From positions 27,648 through 91,647 of the forward strand of contig NZ_JBNXUM010000027.1 of NCBI RefSeq assembly GCF_050563545.1: a stretch of 64,000 nucleotides of DNA. Reading direction: 5' to 3'. This stretch comes from Falsiroseomonas sp050563545 (GTDB lineage: Bacteria; Pseudomonadota; Alphaproteobacteria; Acetobacterales; Acetobacteraceae). How positions within the stretch are numbered: position 1 is the first letter of the stretch; each line of letters begins with the position of its first letter. Below the pieces are notes generated by a model that was not told where the DNA came from, did no database searches, and saw only the letters and a program-made list of their open reading frames with translations. Shown here piece after piece: positions 9,057 through 17,759 of the stretch. The translations under genes were made by a program, and so were the position numbers.

Positions 9057-11156
9057 ATGGGCAGTCCGGCACCTCTCGACCTGCTGCGACCGCGCTCCAT
9101 TGCGGTGCTCGGCGCGTCCGATCGCTCGCGCTGGTCGGAGGCCGTCTTCGCGAACCTCGCCGCGGCGGGCTTCGCGGGCGCGGTGCACGCCATCAACCCG
9201 CGCGGCGGCACGGCGCATGGCCGTCCCGCCGCGGCAAGCTGCGCGGCGCTGGGCGAGGCCGTGGACCTCGGCGTGCTGATCGTGCCGGCCCAGGCCGCGG
9301 CCGACGCGCTGCGCGACCTCGCGGCATCGGGCGCCAGGCATGCCGCGATCCTGAGCTCGGGCTTCGCCGAGACCGGCGAGGCCGGCGCCGCCGCACAGCG
9401 GGACCTCGCGGCGCTGGCGCGTGATCTCGGCATCCGCCTGCTCGGGCCGAACAGTCTCGGCTTCATCAACTTCGTGAACGGGGCCCATGTCTGGACCACG
9501 CCCGTCCGGTCGCCCAGCCGGCGCGAGGGCGTGGCGATCGTCTCGCAGAGCGGTGCGACCGCCTACTTCCTCTCGACGCTTGCCGCGCAATGGGATGTCG
9601 GGCTGTCCCACGTCGTTGCTACCGGCAACGAGGCCGACCTCGACCTCGCGGCCTTCGGCCAGGCCCTGCTGGAGGATCCCGCGGTCCGGTCCCTCGCGCT
9701 GTTCGTCGAGACGGTGCGCGATCCCGCCGGCTTCGTCGCGCTGGCCGAGGCGGCGCTGCATGAGCGCAAGCCGGTCATAGTGCTGAAGGTCGGCGCCAGC
9801 GAGGTGACGGCGAAGGCGGCGCTGGCGCATACCGGCGCGCTGGTCGGGGACGACCGCGTCTTCGACGGCGCCTGCCGGCAATACGGCGTCATCCGGGCGC
9901 ATGCGATCGAGGAGCTGCTGGCCGCCGCCGAGATCGCCGGCCGCACCGGCGTTCTGCGGAAGGGCGGGCTCGGCATCGTCTCCAATTCGGGTGGCATCTG
10001 CGAGATCGCGGCCGACACCGCCGCGGCGCGCGGCATCGAACTGCCCGCGCTGACGCCCGACGCCGCGGCGGCGCTGCGCGAGACGATCCCGGGCTTCGCG
10101 ACGCCGCACAACCCGCTCGACCTGACCGGCGCCATCACGCCTGAGCAGTGCGGCCGCGTCGTCGAGATCGTCGGCAGCCAGCCCGACATCGCCGCGCTGC
10201 TCTGCCCCTACTACGAGGTGCCGACGAGCTCCGATGACGTGAACGACCGGCTCTCCGCGCTGCATGCCGCGCTCGCGCGCAGCCTGAATGCCGCGGGGGT
10301 GCCGGGCTTTGTCGTCAGCTATACCGCGACGCACCAGTCCCCGCTGTCGCGCGACATCGTGGCCGGCATCGGCCTGCCCTACCTCGCCTGCGGTCTCGAC
10401 CGTGCCATCGCGGGCGTGGCGGGGGCCATGGCCTGGTCGGCACGGCTGCGCGAGGGCGCGACCCTGCCCGCCGCAGCCGCATTGCCGATCGCCGAACGCC
10501 CGCGGTCCGAGCACGCGGCGCTCCGCTGCCTCGCATCGGCCGGCGTGCCCGTCGTGCCGATGACCCTCGCGGCCAACGAGGACGAAGCGGCCCAAGCGGC
10601 GCGCCGCATCGGCGGGCGTCTGGTCGTCAAGATCGCCTCGCCCGACATCGCGCACAAGACCGACATCGGCGGCGTCGCCTTGAATGTCGAGGGCGAAGCC
10701 GCGGTGCGCGAGGCGTACCGCGCCGTCATGGCCGCTGCGTCGCGCCACGCACCGTCCGCCGGCATCGAAGGCGTGATCGTCGCGCCGATGCGGCCGCGCG
10801 GGATCGAGCTGCTCGTCGGCATCTCGCGCGACCCGCAATGGGGGCTGGTGATGGCGCTTGGCCTCGGCGGCGTTTGGGTGGAGGCGCTGAAGGACGTCGC
10901 GCTCCGCCTCCTGCCGCTGGACGCGGCCGAGGTGAAGCGGGCCCTGGCAGGTCTCCGCGGCGCGACGCTGCTGCGTGGCGGCCGCGGCGTACCCGCCGCC
11001 GACACCGACGCGGTCGCCGAGGCCGTCATGAGCATAGGCCAGGCTGCGCTCGCCTTCGGCCCTGGCCTCGCCACGTTGGAGGTGAACCCGCTCTGGGTCC
11101 ACGGCGACAGGGTCGAGGCGCTCGATGCGCTCTGCGTTTGGAACGAGGGGAACTGA
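9057..11156 (+). CDS. Acyl-CoA synthetase (ADP-forming), fused alpha and beta domains
   Basis: This 699-residue protein has the acetate/acyl-CoA ligase (NDP-forming) layout. A CoA-binding Rossmann domain starts near residue 8 (RSIAVLGASDRSRW). Two succinyl-CoA-ligase-like domains follow, with an AALAHTGAL segment near residue 256 that carries the phosphorylated histidine of the family. A C-terminal ATP-grasp domain runs from about 480 to 699 (GGRLVVKIASPDIAHKTDIGG). It should form an acyl-CoA from a free acid with ATP, or run in reverse to conserve energy. It begins three bases after a Bug gene and ends two bases before a thiolase-like gene, firmly inside the catabolic operon. Confidence 0.9.
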   Translation: MGSPAPLDLLRPRSIAVLGASDRSRWSEAVFANLAAAGFAGAVHAINPRGGTAHGRPAAASCAALGEAVDLGVLIVPAQAAADALRDLAASGARHAAILSSGFAETGEAGAAAQRDLAALARDLGIRLLGPNSLGFINFVNGAHVWTTPVRSPSRREGVAIVSQSGATAYFLSTLAAQWDVGLSHVVATGNEADLDLAAFGQALLEDPAVRSLALFVETVRDPAGFVALAEAALHERKPVIVLKVGASEVTAKAALAHTGALVGDDRVFDGACRQYGVIRAHAIEELLAAAEIAGRTGVLRKGGLGIVSNSGGICEIAADTAAARGIELPALTPDAAAALRETIPGFATPHNPLDLTGAITPEQCGRVVEIVGSQPDIAALLCPYYEVPTSSDDVNDRLSALHAALARSLNAAGVPGFVVSYTATHQSPLSRDIVAGIGLPYLACGLDRAIAGVAGAMAWSARLREGATLPAAAALPIAERPRSEHAALRCLASAGVPVVPMTLAANEDEAAQAARRIGGRLVVKIASPDIAHKTDIGGVALNVEGEAAVREAYRAVMAAASRHAPSAGIEGVIVAPMRPRGIELLVGISRDPQWGLVMALGLGGVWVEALKDVALRLLPLDAAEVKRALAGLRGATLLRGGRGVPAADTDAVAEAVMSIGQAALAFGPGLATLEVNPLWVHGDRVEALDALCVWNEGN

Positions 11157-11158
11157 AA

Positions 11159-12310
11159 ATGTCCCTGCGCGACAAGGTCGCCGTCACCGGAATCGGCGAG
11201 ACGATCTACCGCCGTGGCGCGACGCGCAGCTCGACGGAGCTGCAGCTGGAAGCCGCGCTTCTCGCCATCGCCGATGCGTGCCTCGCGCCGAGGCAGATCG
11301 ACGGGATCATTCCCATCGGCATCACCGGCGCGCCGGCCGAGGAGATCGCGACCAATCTCGGCGTCGCGGAGCTGCGCTATTCCGCGCTGACGCCGATGGG
11401 CGGGGCGAGCTCCATCGCCGCGATCCAGACGGCGGCGGCAGCCATCACCGCGGGGCTGTGCGAGCATGTCCTGATCGCTGCCGGCCGGAACGTGACCTCC
11501 GGCGCGCGGGCGGGCGTGCGCATCCATCAGATGCCGCAGTTCCACCTGGTCACGGAGTTCGAGCTGCCGCTCGGCGCCATCGCACCGGCGCAGCTCTATG
11601 CCCCGATGGCCCGGCGGCACATGGAGCTGTTCGGCACGACGTCGGAGCAGCTCGGCGAAATCGCCGTGACGGTCCGGGAACACGCGCTGCTCAACGACAA
11701 CGCGCTGATGAAGAAGCCGATCACGCTGGGCGACCACCAGGCCAGCCGGATGATCGCCGATCCCTTCCGTCTGCTCGACTGCAGCCTGGAGAGTGACGGC
11801 GGCGCGGCCTTCGTGATCTCCGCCGCGGATCGCGCGCGCGACATGCGACAGCCCCGCGTGCTGGTCTCCGGCATCGCGGAGGGCCATCCCGACAGCCCGA
11901 GCGCCATCACGCAGCGGCCGGACATGACGCGCCTCGGCATCGCGAAGGCCGCACCGCGGGCCTTCGCCATGGCGGGCGCCACGCCGGCCGACATCCAGGT
12001 CGCGGAGATCTACGACTGCTTCACGTGGGTCGTGCTCTGCCAGATCGAGGACATGGGCTTCTGCGCGAAGGGCGAGGGCGGCGCCTTCGTGCAGGGCGGC
12101 GCGCTGAAGCTCGGCGGCAGGCTGCCCGTCAACACGCACGGCGGACTGCTGAGCCAGGCGCATATGCTTGGGCTGAACCACGTCGTGGAACTCGTGCGGC
12201 AGCTGCGCCATCAGGCGGACAGGCGCCAGGTGCCGGGCGTGCAGCTCGGCCTGGCCACGGGGTATGGCGATCTCGGCGACGGTGCCATCACCATCATGCG
12301 GCGGGGGTGA
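11159..12310 (+). CDS. Thiolase-fold protein (Ltp-like), cysteine-less
   Basis: The 383-residue protein starts at the ATG two bases after the acyl-CoA synthetase stop. It has the thiolase-fold opening VAVTGIGET, and at the nucleophile site it reads LTPMGGASSIAA with no cysteine. An AEIYDCFTWVVL segment near residue 282 matches the tyrosine-bearing region of Ltp2-type retro-aldolases. A C-terminal NTHGGLLSQAHMLG loop keeps a histidine. It is paired with the zinc-ribbon DUF35 protein six bases downstream. This is the third thiolase-fold gene of the cluster and the closest in layout to a one-thiolase/one-DUF35 aldolase complex. Confidence 0.85.
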   Translation: MSLRDKVAVTGIGETIYRRGATRSSTELQLEAALLAIADACLAPRQIDGIIPIGITGAPAEEIATNLGVAELRYSALTPMGGASSIAAIQTAAAAITAGLCEHVLIAAGRNVTSGARAGVRIHQMPQFHLVTEFELPLGAIAPAQLYAPMARRHMELFGTTSEQLGEIAVTVREHALLNDNALMKKPITLGDHQASRMIADPFRLLDCSLESDGGAAFVISAADRARDMRQPRVLVSGIAEGHPDSPSAITQRPDMTRLGIAKAAPRAFAMAGATPADIQVAEIYDCFTWVVLCQIEDMGFCAKGEGGAFVQGGALKLGGRLPVNTHGGLLSQAHMLGLNHVVELVRQLRHQADRRQVPGVQLGLATGYGDLGDGAITIMRRG

Positions 12311-12315
12311 GAGAG

Positions 12316-12723
12316 ATGAGCGAGACGAAGCCGGCCCCGCATCCTTCGCCGCTGACGCAGCCCTACTGGGACGGCACGGCAGTGGGCAAGCTGCGCATCC
12401 AGCACTGCGCGTCCTGCGGCAAGCCGCGGCACTATCCCCGCTATATTTGTGACGCCTGCCATTCCTTCGACGTGACCTGGAAGCCCGCCGGCGGCCGCGG
12501 CACCGTGCACAGCTGGACCATCGCCCACCACGCCTTCCATCCCGGCTTCAGGGACGAGCTGCCCTATGCGCTCGTCGTCGTGGACCTGCCGGAAGGCGTG
12601 CGCGCCCTGGGTCGGTTCAGCGAGGCCACGGGCAAGGGGCTCAGGATCGGCCTGCCCGTGCGGCTGTCCTTCACGAAGGGCGGGGCGGGCTACGCTCTCC
12701 CGGTCTTTTCGCCGGAGGGCTGA
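12316..12723 (+). CDS. DUF35 zinc-ribbon/OB-fold protein
   Basis: This 135-residue protein is a canonical DUF35 member. The rubredoxin-like ribbon is intact, with HCASCGKPRHYPRYICDAC giving two CxxC pairs near residues 33-53. An OB-fold follows (GTVHSWTIAHHAF, then LPYALVVVDLPEG). It should bind the upstream thiolase-fold protein and contribute to CoA-ester binding. It starts after a GAGAG site, five bases beyond the thiolase stop. The contrast with the ribbon-less DUF35 at 5675-6142 suggests the two complexes differ in structure or substrate. Confidence 0.88.
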   Translation: MSETKPAPHPSPLTQPYWDGTAVGKLRIQHCASCGKPRHYPRYICDACHSFDVTWKPAGGRGTVHSWTIAHHAFHPGFRDELPYALVVVDLPEGVRALGRFSEATGKGLRIGLPVRLSFTKGGAGYALPVFSPEG

Positions 12724-12726
12724 GCC

Positions 12727-13848
12727 TTGCGCACCGCAATCGCCCGTCGCCTCGGCTGCGAGATCCCGATCTTCGCCTTTTCCCACTGCCGCGACGTCGT
12801 CGTGGAGGTGACGAAGGCCGGCGGCTTCGGCGTGCTCGGCGCGTCGACCTTCTCGCCCGAGCATCTCGAGCAGGAGCTGCGGTGGATCGACGATCATGTC
12901 GGGGGCCGGCCCTATGGCGTGGACATCATCATTCCGACCACCTACGACCGCGAGGCCGAGGCGCAGGACGACCCGGAGAAGCTGATCCCGCGCCAGCACC
13001 GCGCGTTCATGGAGGATATCCTCGCCAGGGAAGGCGTGCCGGAGCTTCCGCCGGAGGAGCGCGAGCGCGTTCACCGGGAGATCGTCACGGGCCGCGGCGC
13101 GATGACGCCGCATGGCGCGCGCCGCCTGCTCGACGTCACGCTGAACCATCCGCAGGTGACGCTCGTCGTCAGCGCGCTCGGCGCCCCGCCGCCGGACGTG
13201 GTGGACCGGCTGAAGGCGCGGGGCGTGATGATCGGCGCCCTCTGCGGCAAGGCCGCGCATGCGCTGCGCCAGAAGGCAGCCGGCGTGGAGCTGATCGTGG
13301 CCCAGGGCACCGAGGCTGGCGGCCACACCGGCGACATCGCGACGCTCGTCCTGGTCCCGCAGGTGGTCGAGGCCTGCCCGGACATCCCCGTGCTTGCCGC
13401 CGGCGGCATCAGCCGCGGCAGCCAGATCGCCGCAGCACTCGCCCTCGGCGCGGAAGGCGTCTGGACCGGCACGATCTGGCTCGGCACGCGGGAGAGCGAG
13501 CTGACCCCGTTCGAGAAGGACGCCGTCTTCGCCGCCCGCGCGGAGGACGCGGTGCGCCGCAAGGCGCGCACCGGCAAGACGGTGCGCATGATCCGCAGCA
13601 AGCTTTCGGAAGCATGGGAACAGCCGGGCGCGCCGCCCTACCTGCCGACGCCGCTGCAGGGCATCCTCTACAACGAGATGCATGCCCGCGTGGTGCGCGC
13701 GCAGCGCCGCGACCTCTATTCCTTCCCGGTCGGGCAGTCCGTGACCTCGGTGGACGAGGAAACGTCCGTGCGGGAGGTCATGCTGCGGCTTCAGAACGAG
13801 TACCTGGCGGCGGTGGAACGCTTCATGACGATCGCGGAGGCCGAATGA
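12727..13848 (+). CDS. Nitronate monooxygenase/2-nitropropane dioxygenase-family flavoprotein
   Basis: The 373-residue product has the FMN TIM-barrel pattern of this family. It includes GGFGVLGASTF near residue 34, a GTEAGGHTGDIATL stretch near residue 196 and the phosphate-binding LAAGGISRG near 222. The family includes nitronate oxidases and also many flavin enzymes of unknown substrate, including trans-2-enoyl-ACP reductase-like ones. In this operon a CoA-ester-related or quinone-linked reaction is as likely as nitronate oxidation. The start is a TTG three bases after the preceding stop; no better in-frame codon exists nearby. It overlaps the enoyl-CoA hydratase gene by ATGA. Confidence 0.82.
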   Translation: MRTAIARRLGCEIPIFAFSHCRDVVVEVTKAGGFGVLGASTFSPEHLEQELRWIDDHVGGRPYGVDIIIPTTYDREAEAQDDPEKLIPRQHRAFMEDILAREGVPELPPEERERVHREIVTGRGAMTPHGARRLLDVTLNHPQVTLVVSALGAPPPDVVDRLKARGVMIGALCGKAAHALRQKAAGVELIVAQGTEAGGHTGDIATLVLVPQVVEACPDIPVLAAGGISRGSQIAAALALGAEGVWTGTIWLGTRESELTPFEKDAVFAARAEDAVRRKARTGKTVRMIRSKLSEAWEQPGAPPYLPTPLQGILYNEMHARVVRAQRRDLYSFPVGQSVTSVDEETSVREVMLRLQNEYLAAVERFMTIAEAE

Positions 13849-14609
13849 CGGAGGAGGTCCTGGTCCGTCAGGAAGGCGGCATCCAGATCATCACGATCAA
13901 CCGGCCGGAGCAGCGCAACGCCGTCAACCGCGCCGTCTCCTACGGTGTCTGCGCCGCGGTCGACGAGATGGATGCGCGCGGTGACCTTCACGTCGGCATC
14001 CTGACCGGCGCCGGCGGCACATTCTGCGCGGGCATGGACCTCAAGGCTTTCCTGCGCGGCGAGGTCACGCGCGTCGAAGGGCGCGGCATCCTCGGCATCG
14101 CCATGACCCCGCCCAGGAAGCCGCTGATCGCGGCGGTGGAAGGCTATGCGCTCGCCGGCGGGTTCGAGGCGGTGCTGGCCTGCGACCTGCTGGTCGCCGC
14201 GCGCGATGCGAAGTTCGGACTGCCGGAAGCGAAGCGCGGCCTGGCCGCGGCGGCCGGCGGCCTGATGCGCCTGCCGCGCCTGATCCCGCCTCGGATCGCG
14301 ATGGAGATCGCGCTGACCGGCGACATGGTCTCCGCCGAGCGGCTGGAGCGCTTTGGCCTGGTGAACGAGCTCGTCGCGCCCGGCCAAGCGCTCGAGGCCG
14401 CGATCCGGCTCGCACGCCGCATCGTCGGCAACGCGCCGATGTCCATTGCCGCGAGCAAGCGCGTGATCGTTGAAAGCCGCGACTGGCCGATCGGTGAGAT
14501 GTTCGCGCGTCAGCAGCCCATCACCGGGCCTGTGCTGGCCTCCGCCGACGCGAAGGAAGGTGCCGCGGCCTTCGCGGAGCGGCGCGCGCCGCGCTGGACG
14601 GGACGGTAG
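13845..14609 (+). CDS. Enoyl-CoA hydratase/isomerase family protein
   Basis: The 254-residue protein is a crotonase-fold enzyme. It has the ITINRPEQRNAVN opening, an oxyanion-hole segment GAGGTFCAGMDLKAF near residue 55 and a second one (YALAGGFEAVLACDL) near 100. An LPEAKRGL segment near 126 marks the helix that often carries a catalytic glutamate. It would hydrate or isomerise an unsaturated CoA ester, providing the hydroxyacyl-CoA that a retro-aldolase cleaves. It is the last gene of the + strand cluster and meets the convergent Bug gene only two bases away, with both stop codons inside a small GTAGCGCTAC palindrome. Confidence 0.88.
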   Translation: MTEEVLVRQEGGIQIITINRPEQRNAVNRAVSYGVCAAVDEMDARGDLHVGILTGAGGTFCAGMDLKAFLRGEVTRVEGRGILGIAMTPPRKPLIAAVEGYALAGGFEAVLACDLLVAARDAKFGLPEAKRGLAAAAGGLMRLPRLIPPRIAMEIALTGDMVSAERLERFGLVNELVAPGQALEAAIRLARRIVGNAPMSIAASKRVIVESRDWPIGEMFARQQPITGPVLASADAKEGAAAFAERRAPRWTGR

Positions 14610-14611
14610 CG

Positions 14612-15598
14612 CTACTCCACCCGGATCGCCGCCGCCCGCACCACCTCGCCCCAGCGCTGGCGCTCCGCCGCGACGAAGCGCGCCGTCTCCTCGGGCGTCG
14701 AACTGACGGCGCGGCCGCCCGCGGCCAGGAAGCGCCGCTGCACGGCGGGGTCGGCCGCGATGATCTTCACCTCGCCCGCCAGCTTCGCCACGATCGGCGC
14801 CGGCGTGCCGGTCGGGAAGGCGAAGGCGCCCCAGCTTGGCACGACGAAATCGGCCAGGCCGGCTTCCGCCATGGTCGGCACCTCCGGCAGGGTCGGCCAG
14901 CGCTCGGCGGACGCGACGGCGATCGCCCGCAGCTTCCCCTCGCGGAGCAGCGCCGTATAGGTCGCGACGTTGTCCACCGAGAAGTCCAGCGCGCCGCTGA
15001 CAAGGTCGAGCACGCGCTGCGAGCCCTCGCGGTACGGGACGTGCTGTGCCGGGATGCCGATACGTGCCTTGAACATCTCGCCCGCGAGATGCGGGGTGGT
15101 GCCGGCCCCGGCGGAGCTGAATGTCAGCTCCCGCCGCTGCGCCCGCGCCCAGGCGATGAACTCCGGCAGCGTGCGCGCCGGGTTCTTCTCGGCCGAGACG
15201 AACAGGCAGTTGGCACCTTCCCAGATCAGCGTCGAAGGCACGAAGTCCCGGCCCGGGTCATAGGGAAGGCGCGCATAGAGATGCTCGTTGATCGTCAGCG
15301 TGCCGATGGTCGCGGCGTAGATGGAGTAGCCGTCGGGCGCGGACCGCGCCGCCACCTCCGACCCGATGCTGCCGCCCGCGCCCGTGCGGTTCTCCGACAC
15401 GAAGGGCTGGCCGAGGCGCTGCTGCAGCTGTTCGCCGAGGATGCGCACCAGCACGTCATGCGAGGCGCCGGGTGCGAAGGGGTTGATGATCCGCACCGGG
15501 CGCGAGGGCCAGCCCGCATCCTGCGCCGCTGCGTCGTTCCGCAAGCCGGTGACGCCAAGCGCAACCCCGGCGCCAAGCAGGCCGCGTCTGCCGATCAT
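14612..15598 (-). CDS. Bug/TctC-family receptor
   Basis: This minus-strand gene gives a 328-residue secreted receptor. The start is the ATG with a GGGGAAGGA site upstream, giving MIGRRGLLGAGVALGVTG as the signal. The mature protein has RPVRIINPFAPGASHDVLVR, FVSENRTGAGGSIGSE and HVPYREGSQRV, all Bug features. It is convergent with the catabolic cluster and divergent from the ThDP enzyme gene, with 93 bases between the two starts. Sharing that intergenic space suggests common regulation with the ThDP enzyme. The substrate is unknown. Confidence 0.9.
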   Translation of the reverse strand: MIGRRGLLGAGVALGVTGLRNDAAAQDAGWPSRPVRIINPFAPGASHDVLVRILGEQLQQRLGQPFVSENRTGAGGSIGSEVAARSAPDGYSIYAATIGTLTINEHLYARLPYDPGRDFVPSTLIWEGANCLFVSAEKNPARTLPEFIAWARAQRRELTFSSAGAGTTPHLAGEMFKARIGIPAQHVPYREGSQRVLDLVSGALDFSVDNVATYTALLREGKLRAIAVASAERWPTLPEVPTMAEAGLADFVVPSWGAFAFPTGTPAPIVAKLAGEVKIIAADPAVQRRFLAAGGRAVSSTPEETARFVAAERQRWGEVVRAAAIRVE

Positions 15599-15691
15599 GG
15601 CGGAGTCCTTCCCCTTTGCATGCGCCGCTTGCACACCGCTTCTGAGTGGAGCATACCAGCAAGTAGCTTCCTAAGCGAGCCGGAATCTCAC

Positions 15692-17350
15692 ATGGCCTAC
15701 ACCGTCGGCGACCTGGTGGCGGAGTTCCTGGCTGCGGCGGGCGTCAACACCGCCTTCGGCATCGTCTCCATCCACAACATCCCGATCCTGGATGCGATCG
15801 GGCGGCGCAACGCGATCCGCTTCGTCCCCGCGCGCGGCGAGATGGGCGGCGGCCACATGGCCGATGCCTATGCCCGTGTCTCCGGCGGCCTCGGCGTGCT
15901 GGTCACGAGCACCGGGCCGGGCGCCGCCAATGCCGTGCCGGCGCTGGTGGAGGCGCGCTTCGCCGGCGCCCCGCTGCTGCACATCACCGGCCAGACCGCG
16001 ACGCGCTTCCTCGGCCGCGACACCGGCGCGGTGCACGACATCCCGACGCAGGGCGAGATGCTCGCCGCGGCGTGCAAGTCCGTCCACCGTATCCGCGTGG
16101 CGGAGGAAGCCTTTGGCGCGCTGCTCGCCGCCGCGGCCGATGCCCTCTCGGCGCCCACCGGCCCAGTGACGGTCGAGATCCCGACCGATCTCCAGCGCGC
16201 CGCCGTCGCGCGGCCCGCGGCGCTCGACCGCCTGGTGCTGCCGCTCCGCCCGGCGCCCGCGCCGGCGGAAGCCGAGCTGGATGCGGCGGCGGAGCTGCTC
16301 GCCGGCGCGAAGCGCCCGATGCTCTGGCTGGGCAATGGCGCCAAGGGCGCGGGGCGGGAAGCGCTGGCGCTGCTCGACCTCGGCTTCGGCGCCGTCACGT
16401 CCTGGAACGGCCGCGGCACGGTGCCGGAGGACCATCCGCGCAGCTTCGGCGCGCTGCATGGCAACGATGCGCCCGCCATCCAGGCCTTCTACGAGACGGT
16501 GGACGCGATGCTCGTCGTCGGCTCCCGGCTGCGCGGGCATGAGACGCTGGACGGTACGCTCAAGCTGCCGCGCACGCTGCTGCAGGTGGACGTTGATCCG
16601 CGTGCCAGCGGGCGTACCTATCCTTCCGCGCACTTCATCGCGGGCGATGCTGCCGCGGTGCTCGGTAGCCTGGCGCGGCGGCTCCGCGGCCGCATCGCGG
16701 TCGAGGACGGCTTCGGCGCCGACCTTGCCCGCACGCGCGCCGAGGCGGCCGAAGCGTATCGCCGCACCCTCGGGCCCTATGCCGATTTCCCCGCCCAGCT
16801 GCGCCGCGCCATGCCGCGCGACGCCGTCTGGGTGCGCGACGCGACCGTCGCCGGCGCGACCTGGGCGCACCGGCTGATGCCGGTGTACGGCCCCCGCGCT
16901 TCCGTCCATCCCGTTGGCGCCGGGATCGGCCCGGGCCTGCCCTTCGGCATCGGCGCGGCGCTGGCCGCCGGGCCGCAGAGCCACAAGACCGTGATGCTCG
17001 CCGGCGATGGCGGCTTCGCGATGAACATGACGGAGCTCTGGACCGCGGCGCAGGAACGTGCCGAGGTCTGCGTCATCGTGATGAACGACGGCATCTACGC
17101 CGCCATCGGCCACATCCAGGACGCGTTCCAGGACGGCCGCCGCTACTTCGGTGAATTGCGCCACCCGGACCTGCTCGGCCTTGCCGCGCTGGCCGGCATG
17201 CCCGCCTGGCGCGTGGATCGCGCCGACGCCTTCGGCGAGACCGTCGCGCGCGCGCTCGCCACCGCCGGGCCGACGCTGGTCGAGGTGGACATGCGCGCGA
17301 TCGGCCCGGTGCCGGCCTACGGCCCCTACGCGAAGAGGCAGGCGACATGA
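15692..17350 (+). CDS. ThDP-dependent enzyme, acetolactate synthase/benzoylformate decarboxylase-like
   Basis: The 552-residue protein has the three-domain build of ThDP decarboxylases. The catalytic glutamate is E50 in VPARGEMGGGHMADAY. The ThDP/metal motif begins AGDGGFAMNM near residue 434 and closes with VIVMNDGIYAA. It is probably a 2-oxo acid decarboxylase or carboligase; the altered EMGGG (usually EQGA) means a non-standard substrate is likely. The start is ATG 15692; a longer upstream frame is antisense to the Bug gene. It overlaps the following thioesterase gene by four bases, and the coupled pair is flanked by Bug genes on both sides. Confidence 0.85.
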   Translation: MAYTVGDLVAEFLAAAGVNTAFGIVSIHNIPILDAIGRRNAIRFVPARGEMGGGHMADAYARVSGGLGVLVTSTGPGAANAVPALVEARFAGAPLLHITGQTATRFLGRDTGAVHDIPTQGEMLAAACKSVHRIRVAEEAFGALLAAAADALSAPTGPVTVEIPTDLQRAAVARPAALDRLVLPLRPAPAPAEAELDAAAELLAGAKRPMLWLGNGAKGAGREALALLDLGFGAVTSWNGRGTVPEDHPRSFGALHGNDAPAIQAFYETVDAMLVVGSRLRGHETLDGTLKLPRTLLQVDVDPRASGRTYPSAHFIAGDAAAVLGSLARRLRGRIAVEDGFGADLARTRAEAAEAYRRTLGPYADFPAQLRRAMPRDAVWVRDATVAGATWAHRLMPVYGPRASVHPVGAGIGPGLPFGIGAALAAGPQSHKTVMLAGDGGFAMNMTELWTAAQERAEVCVIVMNDGIYAAIGHIQDAFQDGRRYFGELRHPDLLGLAALAGMPAWRVDRADAFGETVARALATAGPTLVEVDMRAIGPVPAYGPYAKRQAT

Positions 17351-17754
17351 GCTCTGATCCCGCCGCCGAAGGATGGCAGCACTTCGACGATCCCGCGCTG
17401 CCGAAGGTCATGCTCGGCCACTGGCACCGCCGGGAAGGCGACGGCTTCGCCTACGGCTTCGAGACCGGCGAGGGCCAGGCCAATGGGAACGGGATGATCC
17501 ATGGTGGCATCCTCGCGACCTACATGGACCACACCATCGGCCGCGTCGCGCGCGAAGCCGCCGGCGGCCGCGTCGCGACGATCCAGCTCGACCTGCACTA
17601 CCTCGCGGCCGGACGGCCCGGCCAGTTCATCGAGGCGCGCGCCTTCGTCGTGCGGCGGACACGGTCGGTCATCTTCCTGCGCGGCGAGCTGACGGCGGAA
17701 GGCAAGCCGATCCTCTCCGCCAGCGGCATCTGGAAGATCCTCGGCCAGCCCTGA
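17347..17754 (+). CDS. PaaI-type hotdog thioesterase
   Basis: The 135-residue product has the hotdog thioesterase core with NGMIHGGILATYMDHTIG near residues 45-62, where HGG and the following acidic residue mark the acyl-CoA hydrolase family. It would release a free acid from a CoA thioester in the cytoplasm. It is coupled by ATGA overlap to the ThDP enzyme. It ends six bases before the convergent ketopantoate reductase-like gene, with a short GGCC-TACA-GGCC hairpin between them. Confidence 0.82.
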   Translation: MSSDPAAEGWQHFDDPALPKVMLGHWHRREGDGFAYGFETGEGQANGNGMIHGGILATYMDHTIGRVAREAAGGRVATIQLDLHYLAAGRPGQFIEARAFVVRRTRSVIFLRGELTAEGKPILSASGIWKILGQP

Positions 17755-17759
17755 GCGGC

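Noticed and set aside
7806..11102. Very long minus-strand open frame (about 1098 codons)
   Set aside because: It is antisense to Bug, SMP-30-like and acyl-CoA synthetase genes with clear motifs. High GC removes stops on the opposite strand; its translation is low-complexity Arg/Gly/His-rich and has no domain.
15041..15691. Upstream extension of the ThDP enzyme reading frame
   Set aside because: The extension is antisense to the signal peptide and body of a genuine Bug gene; ATG 15692 starts at the conserved domain.
15671..17164. Long minus-strand open frame opposite the ThDP enzyme
   Set aside because: It mirrors the real gene's codon phase and has no recognisable motif.
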